Source of the DNA: Excoecaria cochinchinensis
Lineage: Eukaryota; Streptophyta; Magnoliopsida; Malpighiales; Euphorbiaceae
Assembly: GCA_947683425.1 (NCBI GenBank)
Contig: CANTUQ010000078.1
Location: 4,247,001-4,311,000 of the forward strand
DNA: 64,000 nucleotides
Direction of reading: 5' to 3'
A program made the translations under genes and the position numbers. The notes under the pieces are model-generated. The model ran no database searches. It saw nothing but the letters and a program-made list of their open reading frames with translations, and was not told where the DNA came from. Shown here in pieces: positions 48,300 through 60,498 of this stretch (position 1 is the stretch's first letter; every line of letters begins with the position of its first letter).

Positions 48300-49045
48300 A
48301 TGTTTTAAAGTTAATTTTCTTAAATGGGAGTAATTTGTCCCGGTTTTCAAGCAAATAGCCGAAGCAACTCCTCAATCCCTTTTTAAGAGAGCATGAAGGA
48401 ACCAATGTTCCTAAACCAAATAAACATCTTGATTCATGTATGCTACCCTTTTGATTGTTTTTGCTTGATTGTTTAGCTTTATATTTATATATCCTATGGG
48501 CCCTTGTAATTAATTATTTTTGGGGCAATTTAGTTTTTTATTTAGGGATTGTATTCTGTCCCAATCTTGTTTAGCTTTTCTTTTTGTTTGGGGGATTGTA
48601 TTTGTCCCAATTTCTCTTTTGTAAATGGTGTGATTTTGTGTGTTTATCGCTTTATTTACCGCTTTCATTTATCGCTTCTCAATGCTTGAAGTGCACCTTT
48701 AATAAATTGCATTAATCGTATGAGAGGAGAGATGGGATTTTCTAATCTAAAAACTCATTTATAATTAACCAAGGTATAAATAAGAGTGGAGTTCTAAACT
48801 ACTATCTAGTTTAGACCATAGAGATTAGATGACCTTTTCCAATTTCTTATAAATTGGGTGGCGACTCTAAGATACCTTAAAGGTGTCCAAAGGTTTCATG
48901 AGGCTAGATGAACTTTCTCAATGTTCTATTGGGTAGGGTTTCCAAAATATTTTATGTTACCCAAGATAAAAAGATGCGAACCATCCCTCGAGCCCTAAAA
49001 GCGGGCCTTCGAAAAAGGGGAGCCTATTCGGTTTGACGCGCGTCA
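48300..49045 (+). repeat. 5' LTR of element C (3' part)
   Basis: Aligns with the end of the LTRs of elements A and D: GAACCAATG.TCCT, GGGCCCTTGTAATTAATT, GGGTGGCGACTC, TCGAGCCCTAAAAG. It ends GCGCGTCA at 49045, 3 nt before the primer site. The start is not determined. Confidence 0.7.
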
Positions 49046-49048
49046 CAG

Positions 49049-49066
49049 TGGCGACTCCACTGGGGA
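49049..49066 (+). promoter_or_regulatory. Primer-binding site of element C
   Basis: TGGCGACTCCACTGGGGA, identical over 17 nt to the site in element A. Confidence 0.75.
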
Positions 49067-49980
49067 TTTTGTGACTTTGCTCTAAAAGTGTCTTGGTTAA
49101 AATGTATAATTGAGTTTTTAAAACTAAAATTCCATCTCTTTTCTAAAATTGCATTGCATCATGCTAGAGCCTTAGAATAATGTTGGTTTGGACCCTTATT
49201 TTACCCCGGTGCATTCTCGAAGCACGAACCTACGTTAACTCAATGTGGGGAAGTGTTAAGAATCATCACTAGCCCAAGCCTAATACCTTTTGGTATATCA
49301 AATGGAGATCTAATTGTTCGTTATGCTCATGACGAGTTAGACCCGTTGGCAAGGACCTTGCTTGGGTAGCCCTAAAGTAACATCGCATTGACCAAAGCTC
49401 ATATAATGGCAATAGATGCTTTCCCTATGTGAAATAAACCGTAATACAATGGTTGTCATGCGGCCCGTCATGTATCGAATAAAATCAAACGAATTAGGGG
49501 GTCTTCTATCAAAGGCTTTCATGCTCTGGTGGGTCCACCTTAATTTGGTTGAAGTGTTCAAATACGTAATAGCCGAAACTCATACGTATGCTCATTCTGA
49601 GAGACATTGTGCTACCAATTTTTTTCCATGCACTATGCGCGTTCATCGGGTCTCCTGTTGATCCATGGATTAAGCCCCCTAGGAAGAGGTCAATTGACCT
49701 CGTGTGCAGGAGTTAAAAGGTTGGAAGGATCTACTTGCTTGAATGTGATTGTGAAATGCTACATAGCTCACGATCATGCATCATACACATCATTCATATA
49801 TCACTCTAATAAATTAAGCTATACAGCTATCATAGATTCATTCGGGTGGTCTAGGGATCCCAGTTAACAGCTGACCAGAAATCCTATCTTAGAGTTGCCA
49901 GGAAAGGCATAGTTTGGGGTTTAGGTTCACTTTTAGAGGGCAGTGAGACTTTATCTTCAGACCTTTCAGCATAATTTAGT

Positions 49981-51340
49981 ATGGCTGATCTTTTGAGAGA
50001 GACGGAGGTGACCCACGCATTGATTGCTGAGGAAGTGGGCAGGAGACTAGAAGAGTGTGAAAATAGAATGACGACTATGATGGGGAATTTGACTGCCGCA
50101 ATGACACAGCCTGCTGGGCAGCCACCAGTTGCTCCTACAGTGATGCCACCCTCCAAGCATCAGCCTACTGCTCCTACCATGCCATAAAAAAAGCATGATC
50201 CAACTAAGGAAGTATGCCTACCACTAACTGAGTCTAGAGGAGAGTCACCTTTTGCACCGTCATTTGGACGAAAAGGCAAGGGGCAGGTTTCAGAGGATGG
50301 ATTTCTGGCAACAACACGGGACCTGAAGAGAAGGATGGATGTCCTCGAAGAGGAAATTTTAAAGTCCAAGCTTGCAACTACCATGGCTGCTCGCAAGAAA
50401 GTCGCTATGAACTTAAAAATGAGAAGTCAACTGTATAGGTGCAACAGCTATGTCGGTACTTGGGGGAGGAAAGAAGTATCAGCGACCAGAACAGCCCAAA
50501 AATATTATTTTGGCTTAGACAGATCTTTGCCTCAAATATTGGAGGAGAACTCGCGACCAGGGTCGGCCAGGCTAACTAGAGATCAGGGGCAACTGAATCA
50601 TCATCAGCACACCAGATAACTAATAGACGGTTGCCAAACCTTGAAAGGTCTCAAGGATAGGGAATCCTTAAAGGATATCGCCATAGAGACTGAGAGTGAA
50701 TTCGTGGCCAAGAGAGCGAGCAGTGAAGCCTATGCTAGGGAGGTTTATAGCAATTAGGGGGCAAGCCAAAGGTACTTTTTGAACCTAGGCCGATCCCTAT
50801 CATGGGTTTTGAAGAAGCTTGAAAAAGAGGGAAAGTTAAAACCCTTGGCACCTAGGCCGGCTAGAACCCAGGGGTAGCCTGGGAATAAGGAGAATGAGTA
50901 CTGCATATACCACCAGCACACTGGGTATGTGACGGATAATTGTGCGAGGCTAAAATATGAGATTCAGGATCTAATCGATAATAAGCAGATCACAGAACTT
51001 GAACGTCGAAAGGGGGTAATCATAGGAGCTCAAATCTCGTGGTTGGCAGTGGGAAAAATTTTGGGGCTATAAGGGCTTCAACTTTTGGAACAACTCAAAG
51101 CTGTTATGCCATATTAGAAAAGCCTTTGTCTAAGCACCTCGCTCATTTCATTAACAAGGGGAAATTACAGCCAATGCCAGCCAAACTTGCCAGAAGCTAG
51201 GGAGGACCCAATCATCGAGTGGATCAATATTGCGCATACCATCAGCATACTGGGCACGAGACTAATGGGTGCTGAACTCTGCGGAGAAAAGTTTAATACT
51301 TTATTGACGAGGAGCTGAAAGGCGGGGAAGATGGCTCCTG
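49981..51340 (+). pseudogene. gag of element C, with doubled knuckle region
   Basis: Start MADLLRETEVTHALIAEEVG, homologous to the element A gag start. The capsid core is missing or scrambled; a helix-rich MDVLEEEILKSKLATTM follows at 50335. Two copies of the C-terminal module follow. The first has SLKDIAIETESEF, KLEKEGKLKPLAPRPAR and CIYHQHTGYVTDNC (about 50900-50945). The second has FINKGKLQPMPAKLAR and CAYHQHTGHETNGC (about 51231-51275). In the first, the second His of CX2HX4HX4C is replaced by Tyr. Several in-frame stops. Confidence 0.8.
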
Positions 51341-51471
51341 AGGATGATAATGAACCATTGGCCACAATATCTGTGTTAGAGGAAACAGGAAGAAGATAGC
51401 TATTTAGATGTTCTGTTTGTTCTGGAACTATTTGATAATGACGTTTTTAATTTTGGATTTTATTAAATGAA

Positions 51472-51943
51472 ATGAATGGTTCTGCTAATTTGTGTGATAT
51501 TTCTCGTGATTTCACTATGCATAATCATGACACATTCATATTTGACATTGATTCAACTGATGTCATTCCATTTAATCTCGAAACTTTGGAAAACCCAAAG
51601 AAAATCTTGATAATGTCTAATGTAACTCCTGAAGAGAGATTAAAATTTGAGAGAATATTAAAAAAATACGAAAAAGCCTTTGCTTGGACCTATGAAAAAA
51701 TGTCGGGAGATGATCGTGAAGTCACCAAACACACTATGTCGACAAATCCCAATCATGGACCAATCAAGCAGAAATTCAGAAGACTCAGGCCAGAATGGGC
51801 AGAAAAGGTTAAAAGGGGAGATCCACAAGTAGAAATGAGGCCAAATTTCTTATTGAAGCTTAACACCCGATTTGGTTGGTTAACATTGCTCCCAACAGTT
51901 AAGAAGAGAAGTACGTGTATATGTAAACTATCAGGATTTGAAC
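51472..51943 (+). pseudogene. pol of element C, 5' part
   Basis: Reads DVIPFNLETLENP, then VTPEERLKFERILKKYEKAF and the Tat-type signature before RT, ending at the start of RT (VNYQDLN-like, in a shifted frame). The solo LTR begins inside the codon run for LN|KACPK, and the KACPK codons resume at 54182. Confidence 0.8.
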
Positions 51944-54176
51944 TGTAACATCCCAAAATGGACCTTAGTAGAAATTACAAGTTTATTGCATTGGAAAAAA
52001 GGGTATTATTGTAATTGTACAAGTAAGGATTTGGATATTTAAGGACTAAATTGAAAGAGTAATTAAAGTTTTAAAGAAAGAAATTAATTAAGTGAGTGAA
52101 AGGTAATTGCCTAGGACTTAAGAGTATTAAACCAAGGATTTGATTAATTGGACCAATGAGAGCTTGCCACCTAAGAGTGGGTGGTTGGAAACATTTAATG
52201 AAGAAATGAAAGAAGAGGAGAGGGAAAAGCAAGGAAAGCAGATTTTTGTTCATTCTTGCTCACGCCTTCCGTCCTCCTTCTTCTTCTTCTCTCTCGTTTC
52301 TTCATTTCTTACTGGTGGCTCTCCCTCCTTGGGTGGTTGTTCTTGGATTTTGAAGTGATTTAAGGGGTTTAAAGTTATTTGCAAAGGTAAGTTGGGTTGA
52401 AGGCTTGATATGAGTTCTTCTTCTTCCCGTTTTCCTGGTTTTGGGTTTTGTTATTTATGAGCTTGTTAGGTTGTTTTGCAAGTTGCTGACAAGAGAAAAG
52501 ATAAAGGAAAAGAGAAGGTCTGATTTTGAAGGCTAAAGAGTGGATTTTGAAGCTTCCGAGAGGTTTGGGAGTTTATGTGTTTTTGGTGTGCTTGGTTTCT
52601 AATTTGAATTTTTGGAAATTTGAGTTGTCTAGTATGTTTAAATGTATGTGTTTTGTTGAGTTTTGCTATTTGTATGATTTGTTAGATGTAGTTTAGCATA
52701 TGGAAGTTGAATTGAGGATTTGTATGAGTTTAGAACTAAATTCTAGGTTTGTTGCCTTGGTTATGAATTCTTGCCTATTTAATTATTTCTATTATGTGTA
52801 AATTGTTATGATTATGATTAGAAGCATGTTTTGGTAATGAAATTGATGATTGGTTTGAGTTGGATACTTGATGTTTTGAGTTTGGTTGAGTTGCATTTAG
52901 AGAGGGGCTGCTTTAGTTCAGTTCAGAGTGTGAAATCACGACTCTATTGCGCTGCCGTGCTCTAGCTGGGATGCCCTCTATTGCGGGCGCGAGTGCGACA
53001 GATTTCTCGGTAGCCGAGCTCCTTTGCGTGCGTGAGAGTTTCAGTCGCGAGCGCGATAGTGACCTATTAGCTGCCTCTCGCGAACATAGTGCTTGTCGCA
53101 GGTGTGACTTAGGGTGAGCTTCACCTCTGTCGCGGGCCTGACGGGATGTCGCGAGCGCGACCCTTCCTTGTGTATCAAAAATATTTATTTTATTATTCTT
53201 TGCATGGTTTCTCACTCATGTTTATTTATTAGGATTAGTATCATGAGCTAATGTTTGTACTTTTTACATACTTATATCGGTATTTAAGTATGTTAAGTGA
53301 TGAAATTTTTCGGTATTGAATAGTGTGAGTGTTACGATAGAGTGTGTTGCGTAAGCCTGAATGGCAATAGTAGTGGATAGGTAAGCATGCTTATAAAGGG
53401 CTAGTGATTATAGCTGCTAGTGTTTGACCCCATTTGGGTCTAGTGTTGGCCAGTATGGGTCTAGTGTTTGACACCTTTGGGTATCCAAAAGTTTTAATAT
53501 GTTTTCGAGACTTTGGTCTCTAGTGTTTGATACTGCTCGCAGTATCCAGTGTGCCCGTATCCACCACCCATGTAATTCAGGCTAGTGTATGGAGTTTGTA
53601 CTTGGATTGATATTCGGAGATGTGCACATGTATATGAGAATTGCTTATTGTAGTGATTTGCTCTTCTTCATTATCTCTATTAATCGTTATGATTCTGTGG
53701 AGATGTTTATGACATTACTTGCTTTATTATTGGAGTGACTAAAGTATGTTGTTGCATGTGAACTTCACATGCTTTCTGTATGTGTATTCGTGAATGCATA
53801 TTATTGTTGTGTATTATGTTCCTTCCCACTAAGCGTTATAGCTTAGCATGGCTGTTTTTCCCGTGTAGGTGGCAGGTTCGTTCAGTGTGGAGCATCTGCA
53901 GGTCAGCCACTAAGAGTTAGAGTTGATTTCTTTTTATACTTTGATCCTGTATTTTGTATATGCTTTTGTATAGAATATTTTTTTTGTATAAGTTATGTAT
54001 ATGTATCTATTATAAGGATCCTTTTGTAATTTGTGAATAATGTATATTTTTTATTTATGTTATAAGTCTTTCATTTTGTCTTAATTTACTGCTTTCGCTT
54101 TTGTATACATGAGAATGATTTCGTCTTGTTGTGTGTGGCGCCTCGATATCCTCCCAGGGGGTATTGGGGTGTTACA
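51944..54176 (+). mobile_element. Solo LTR, 2.23 kb, with exact TGAAC duplications
   Basis: TGTAACATCCC (51944) to GGGGTGTTACA (54176), flanked on both sides by TGAAC (51939-51943, 54177-54181). It is same-style but opposite orientation to the solo LTRs at 11663 and 43169. Carries a GC-rich block with TCGCGAGCGCGA repeats (52980-53165). A single LTR with both duplications means LTR-LTR recombination removed the element body. Confidence 0.92.
52980..53165. repeat. GTCGCGAGCGCGAC-type palindromic repeats
   Basis: The palindrome and variants recur near 52985, 53044, 53087, 53135 and 53148 within the solo LTR, a local GC island in AT-rich DNA. Confidence 0.7.
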
Positions 54177-54181
54177 TGAAC

Positions 54182-54987
54182 AAAGCTTGTCCAAAAAAAA
54201 ACCAAAAAAAAAGGAAAAAAAAGAGACAAAGAGAAAAAAAAAGTAAAGAGGAAGGAAAAGAATTGATATGTGGATATGGCCAAGTTCATTGAGAAGAATT
54301 TGATGCGGTCTTTTGCATCATGTTATGTCTAATAATGGGGTGCAGTTTATGGCTGAAACTAAGAAACAGCTTCAAAAGTATGATATTAAGCATCACAAGT
54401 CTTCTCTGTATCACCCTCCAGTCAATGGGGCAGTAGAGGCTGCTAATAAGAATGTCAAGAACATCTTGGCCAAAATGGTTTAAAACTACAAGGATTGGGC
54501 AAAGAAATGGCCTTTTGCACTTTGGGGCTAGAGAACCACCGTCGGAACCTCTACTGGAGCCACACCTTATTCTTTGATATATGGGGCGGAAGCAGTACTG
54601 CCGGTTAAAGTAGAGCTCAAATCTTTAAGGGTAGTCATCAAAGTCCAGATTCTACAAGCCGACTGGGCACAACAACAGTTGCAGCAGTTGAACATGTCAG
54701 ACGAGAATAGGTTGCAAGCTTATTATCACAGTCAGATCTATCGAAAAAACTTTCTCGATCATTCGGGAAGAAAGTCTAAAAGCACCTACTGAAAGAGTGT
54801 GATTTAGTCTTCAAGCAAATGAATCCGAGAGTTCCAGATAGACAAAGTAAATTCAGGCCAACGGGGGAAGGCCCATTTGTTCTTGAGAAGTTGTTGCCCA
54901 AGGGAGCAGCAATTCCGACAGACAGTGATGGAAACAAGTTCGAAGAACCAGTCAGCATCGACAGACTCAAAAGGGTCCATGGCTAAA
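54182..54987 (+). pseudogene. pol of element C, 3' part (integrase end)
   Basis: AAAGCTTGTCC resumes the RT (KACPK), then an A-rich stretch replaces the missing middle. From about 54330 the integrase reads GVQFMAETKKQLQKYDIKHH, SLYHPPVNGAVEAANKNVKN, TPYSLIYGAEAVLPVKVEL. The C-terminal part has FRPTGEGPFVLEKLLPKG and ends RLKRVHG-stop. Internal stops and frameshifts. The final DDE Glu lies in GAVEAANK. Confidence 0.85.
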
Positions 54988-56480
54988 GACTAAAAATCAA
55001 AAGAAGAGAATAAAAGCCCCACGGGTCAAAAATCGAAAAAAGGCGGCCTTGCTAAAAATGGGCACCTCGTCAGGGTGAAAATCGAAAAAAGGCATCCTGA
55101 GGAAAAAATAGAGGTTTAAGAGAAAATGTCCAGTTGAGAAAACCCAAGAGGACTGATTGGAAATAGGAGTTGGATGCTTATAACATCTACTATGAGATAA
55201 AATGTAATTTTGCATTTTGAATCTATGTTGAATAGTGATCATGTGTAGAGAAATAATACTGAAATGCACGCAATCTTTGCAAAGATATAAAATGAAGGTA
55301 AATCAACTCATGTGTTCATTATCTCCTAGTTCTTTTATAAAAAGAGAAACGTTGTTCATTATTGAATGTATGAAATCTAAATGACTACGCTTTGCTACCA
55401 CTCCTGCTGGCCCGATGCCTAAATCGATGAGTCCTCTTATCAACCGCGGGGCTAAGCACCCATCCTTTGTATACACTAGTGGAATTAAAGGAGCAATCCC
55501 TGATAGAAGGAACAACAGTCTTCACCGGTAGCTATGCCCAGAGACTATGGTATCTGGAGGTAAAAGTCAAAGATAAAGGGCCAATTTGAAAGGATAGATG
55601 ATGCCTCACAACATTTTAAATCCCTCCGAACTGTCAAACACAGCGAGCGGTAATGTAGAAGGTAGCCTCGCAAAACCCACATAATGGGACACATCCTAAA
55701 GAACCATCCAGAGTCACAGCACAAAGGGAGAGCCAGGAGCCTATAAAGCTGACATTTTTATCTGCCGCCTCACCCAATCTAGTAATATCCTCGTCGAGAG
55801 AGGCAAAGGAATACAACCGCTGTCTGGGAAGAAAATGCATCAATGAATAACCATTGATCACTCCAAAGGGGGCTCTGATAGTTGCTTTGACTTTTCTTGT
55901 AGCCATACCCTTCACAAAAAAAAAAAAAAAAAGAAAGAAAGAAAAAGAGAAGGCCATTAGAGATGAAAATCGTAACTGGCTCTCTAAGTAAAAGTTAGGC
56001 CAAAGGGTAGGGTGAAAACCTGGAAACAGGCAATCTGTCCAACAAAAAATAAAATGAATAAAGGCCGTTGGATTGGGTTGGGTCCATTCCAGGTAAAAAT
56101 AAGGCATAGGGTCGTGTGAAAATCCAAAAGCATGCATTTCCCATAAAGAAAAGCTAGCGCGCGCTACCTTTGAAATAATGACGAATGACACCAAGAGTGG
56201 TCAGAGGCTGTCGGTCACAAGTCACGGAGTCAATGCAGAGAGGGTCCGGGCTAAGAGCTATCCCAGTTAAGATCCTCAAGAATGAGATTGTGCCGCGATA
56301 CCTGGGCCGCTCGGATGAATTTGTCATTCGCATTTTGCATAACATGTGCACATCCACGCGCATAATTTACCCCTGCATATGGATTTTAATTTTGCAGTAA
56401 ATATTAAGCAGTGAAGATTACCTAAAAAAGCACCCTTGGACATTAAGGGAGTATTCGAGAACTTAAAAAAAAAGGTTTTT
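54988..56480 (+). other. 3' non-coding region of element C
   Basis: No coding frame. Loose repeats of a GGGT..GTGAAAATCGAAAAAAGGC block at about 55015, 55072, 56008 and 56110, as often seen before the 3' LTR of Tat/Ogre elements. A poly-A/GAAA tract lies at about 55915-55945. Confidence 0.5.
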
Positions 56481-56517
56481 TGGCCAAGGGGCGGGCTGGC
56501 TGCCCCTCAGGGAGGGA

Positions 56518-56525
56518 TATAAATA
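56518..56525 (+). promoter_or_regulatory. TATA box
   Basis: TATAAATA within GAGGGATATAAATACCCTTC, then a CTCACACTCTCTCTCTC leader about 30 nt downstream, a classic plant initiator context. Confidence 0.6.
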
Positions 56526-56707
56526 CCCTTCCCATGGCCGCCCCTCTCACACTCTCTCTCTCATTTTTTTTTTCATTTCTCTTTGGTCTTGATTGTGTTT
56601 CGCGCGCCGTTCATGCCAAAACGATCTTGGTTTTATTGTCTACATAGTGATATAGTTTTATTTTATTTTTATCGTCCACTACCAGGTCAGTTTTCGAAGC
56701 ACTTCAC

Positions 56708-56850
56708 GTTGCTTAATTATTTTATTTTGTATATATTATTATTATTTGTGCTAGAAATATTTTTTAGGCAAATGCATGTTGCTTAATTATTTTATTTTGT
56801 ATAGATTGTTATTATTTGTGCTAGAAATATTTTTTTTAAGCGAATGCATG
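56708..56850. repeat. 70-bp tandem duplication
   Basis: GTTGCTTAATTATTTTATTT begins at 56708 and again at 56778; the rest of the unit also matches apart from a few bases. Confidence 0.85.
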
Positions 56851-57177
56851 TTAGGATATATAAACCTTATGTGAATGACGAGCATGCATGAGATTTGTAA
56901 TAATTGATAGATTGTAAAATTAGCACGGAATTAATTTTAAAAATAAAAAAATGAAAAAAATAAAATCACAATAAAAATGTGTACATAAGTAATGCGGACA
57001 TTGTGAATAAATGCTTATGACAAAATTTTTGTGCAACCTGATCTTGCTTGTTAAATTTGACATTGGGGCTTGAAGCCTATCCCTGTATGACTTACAAGTG
57101 TGAAAAGTTAGGATTAAAATGCTGCCAAAATTAAAATATTATGTGATATGTTTTATTGTCGTCTAACGGGTTGATCT

Positions 57178-57490
57178 TCTATCAGGGTGCCTCCACGACG
57201 CGATAGGGCCCCAGCTCCCAAGGATATCCCTACACCGGCATGGATGGACCATACTTATAGACTCAGGTTTGAGACACTAACTCGGGCACAGTTCACCTCT
57301 AGCAAGTTCATGTCCCGACCCTTCTTAGAGCAGTTGGGCATGTGAGAGGAGGTGAGCGATTTATTGGAGGTGGCAGGTTGGACAGAGTTTTTAGAGCCGG
57401 CTTATCGGACATACCTGAGGTCACCAGGGAGTTTTTAGCGACCCTAGAGTATATGGGGCTTCAGAGGACTGATACGCAGACTAGGACATA
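57178..57490 (+). pseudogene. Putative plant transposon protein domain fragment
   Basis: Reads VPPRRDRAPAPKDIPTPAWM, RLRFETLTRAQFTSSKFMSR and VSDLLEVAGWTEFLE, then after a frameshift PEVTREFLATLEYMG. The L..AGW..FLE...VTREFLATL pattern resembles the domain of unknown function common in Athila and Retand-type ORFs. One stop (after QLGM) and one frameshift. Confidence 0.55.
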
Positions 57491-57629
57491 GCCTGGAGCC
57501 CGCACCTCGCGACGTACGGCCCTCCCCGAGGCCGCACACGAGGCATGGCCTGCCTCGTGCCAGGCCGCACATCGCGTATGCGAGGCACAGCCTCCAGCGC
57601 GGGTGCCCCACCTCATATGTCTCCTACCT

Positions 57630-59465
57630 CACACGAACTTTATTTTTCCTGGTTTTTTCACCGTATTTTAGTTTCAATTAAATTCAAATTCTTTTCCGAT
57701 TTTTAAATGGATAAAACTTACTTTTATAAGGATAATTTAGAGTTTTAATGAGACTAGAGAAACTCCTAAAAACCTAATCTTTTGGTTGATATAAAAAGTA
57801 AAATATGAACCCAAAATTGGGGGAGGAGAATATTGACGACGGCGGCACAGGGAATTCTAAAAAGAAGATTTTGAAAAGCTTTTAAAAATTCTAATTGTTC
57901 TTAGCCAAAGAAATTAATTTTTTGTGTTGGGGATTCAATTTTCATCATCTTGTTTCCTAGAAAACACAGTTTTTAACTTCAATTTTGAGTGACAGTGAGC
58001 TTGGTTCCAGGCTTTCTTTATTTTTTTTTTAAGCAAATCGACAGGAAATCAATCGTTCTTCTTTTTTCTCAAATCTCAAACCTTGAGGGTAAATATACGG
58101 ACTTGAGCCAATTCTTCTGCTTTTCTTATTTTTTGTTGTTTATTTATTCTCTCCACTGTATTTACTGTAAATTACAATTGATATATTTGTTGTTTGTCTG
58201 TTATAATTAACATGAAATTTAGGTTAATTTGATTAACTTATTTACATGATGCATGCAATGTAATTTAATTCTTTAGAATACACTATAATAACTTTGCTTG
58301 TCATTTAATTCTATTTTTTATCATTATTTCCTCCCGTTAATTTCCCGCATAATTTTTATCAAACATTATTTTTTCTAATAATTGTAAATATTTTTCTCGA
58401 TTAGGATTATTTATTGCATTTGCTTCATTTAATTGTTTATTTCTATTATATTCATTTGATTTAATTTGCTAACATCGTTTTTTTTTGTCTTTATTTTTAT
58501 TGTCCATAAAACTCGTTTGTTTCACTTTGAGCGATGTTTCTATGCAAGCTTGAGAATTAAGAAATTAAGGACCTTCAAGTCTGGGTTTGCATTTTTAATT
58601 CCTGTATTTCTGTTATTTTATTTGTTTTGTATATTTTATGCAAAATACTATTTTGAACGCGCTTATTTTGAGAGAAACTCACATTTTTTCTATAATAATA
58701 AAAATTGGGATTTTTATTAATAAAATAGGACCAATGTCCTGATTTTAGCCAATAAAATGTCAATTTCAAAATAAAGTTAATTTTCATAAAATGAGATTCA
58801 ATTGTCCCTATCACTTTTTATTGCCCAAAAATGACTCTTAGATTTTTAAGTTAACAAAAGAACCAATGCTCCTCAAATCTAATAAATGTCCCGATTTATG
58901 TATTATGTATTTTATTTCATTCTTTTTGTGTATTATTTATTGTGGGCCCTTGTAATTAATTTTGGGGTAATTTTATTCCTTTATTTTTTTATGTCTTTTA
59001 TTATTTGGGGGATTATTCTGTCCTATATTTTTCACTTGTAATTTATTTATTGCTTTCTTTATCGCTTGTTTTACTGCTTTTCAAAGATGCTTTAAATGTG
59101 CTTTAATTTTATTGTATGATCCTGTGAGAAAAGGAGATAAAATAATCAACTCTAAAAAGTCAGTCATGTAACATTAACCAAAAGTATAAATAAGAGTGAG
59201 GTCCCGAACTCTCTCTGGTTTTGGTCTCATAAGGTTAGAATTCATTTTTCAATATTTTATTGGGTGGCGACTCCATAATACCTACCTTATGATTCCCAAC
59301 AAACGCCCTCATAGGTTAATTGCCAACAATGGAATAGGGATGAATCCCTATCCATTGTGGAGCGACCGGCTTTCACGAGTTTTAACGAACCTCCATCTGG
59401 TCTCGAGTCCTAAAAGTGGATTTTCGAGAGCGACCCGGACGCCGAGCGGGGTTCGGCGCGCGTCA
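57630..59465 (+). repeat. 5' LTR of element D
   Basis: The last 700 bp align with LTRs of A and C (GAACCAATG, GGGCCCTTGTAATTAATT, GGGTGGCGACTCC, TCTCGAGTCCTAAAAG), ending GCGCGTCA at 59465. The primer site that should follow is degraded (CACAAGCACCC). The left boundary is a guess. Confidence 0.6.
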
Positions 59466-60498
59466 CAAGCACCCTAAAAAGCCTTTGTTCAATGGTAACA
59501 CCATGTCCCCCTTCTGTCAAGAGATCATAAAAACTGAGCTGCCGAGCAGATTCAAGAAGATAAGGATGTCTAGATATATAGTCAAATTTGATCCAAAATG
59601 CCATATTTCAGAGTATCTTATGCAAATTCAATACTCTTATGATGATCGAATTTTCTGCAAAGTCTTGCCCATAACCTTGGCTGGCAATGCTCTAAATTGG
59701 TTCCATGATCTCCTCTAGGAATTAATCACATCCTTTAGGCAGATATGTGATCTTTTTACAACGAGGTTTATCGTTCAAATTTGAACGCCAAAGATGGTCA
59801 ATGACCTATGGAACTTAGTGCAAGGGCCCAATGAGAGACTTAAAGACTACATCGACAGGTTCTAAACATTGGAGACGGAGATCAGGAATTTGCACTTTAA
59901 GGTAGCAGCAAATGCCTTAGCTATAAGCATGAGGACTATCCAGCTATTTGAATTCATCATGACTTGATGACCAACGAACTTCATCGATCTGATGGATAGG
60001 GCCAATCAATACATCTAATTGGATAACGCCCTCAAAGTTGATGGAAGAATGTCAAGTATGGTACACTATAAGAATTTGCATGATTAGCGACGAAAATATT
60101 TTTGTTGCTATTTAGTGACGAAAAAATAATTCCGTCACTAAAATAAATATTGTCGCTAAATGTGGAGTTAAATTTTCGTGATAAAGATTGCTACGAAAAT
60201 TAGCGACGAAAATAATATTCTGTCTCTAAAAATTAGCGACGGAGTATGATATCTATCAGTAATTAGCAACGGAATATGCTCTCCATCGCTAAATATGAGC
60301 AGGAGAAATTAGCGACGAAACTAATGTTTTCGTCACTAAAGGTTGGTGACAAAAGTCATATACCATCGCTAATTAGTGATGAAAAATGCTTTCCATTGCT
60401 AAAAATCTTATATATAAAAACAAAAAACCATCACCTTTTTCTCTCTCTTCCTTTTTCTGCCTTCCTCTTTCCCCCTCCCTCTCTCTCTCTCTCGCCCG

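Larger units (their letters stand above)
48300..56480 (+). mobile_element. Element C: Tat-type retrotransposon, heavily decayed
   Basis: LTR, primer site (49049), gag (49981-51340), RT start (51472-51943), solo LTR insertion (51944-54176), integrase end (54310-54987) and a long 3' non-coding region. Most of RT, RNase H and the integrase core are deleted at the A-run near 54190-54260. A matching 3' LTR is not clear; the LTR at about 57630-59465 is related but is followed by element D gag. Confidence 0.7.
56490..57620 (+). mobile_element. Athila/Tat-like retroelement fragment with promoter
   Basis: A TATA box at 56518-56525 (GGGATATAAATACCC) is followed by a CT-rich leader and a 70-bp duplication. 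A coding fragment of the putative plant transposon protein domain follows at 57178-57490, then a GC-rich palindromic tail. It looks like an LTR promoter plus the start of an ORF of an Athila-type element. Boundaries are approximate. Confidence 0.45.
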
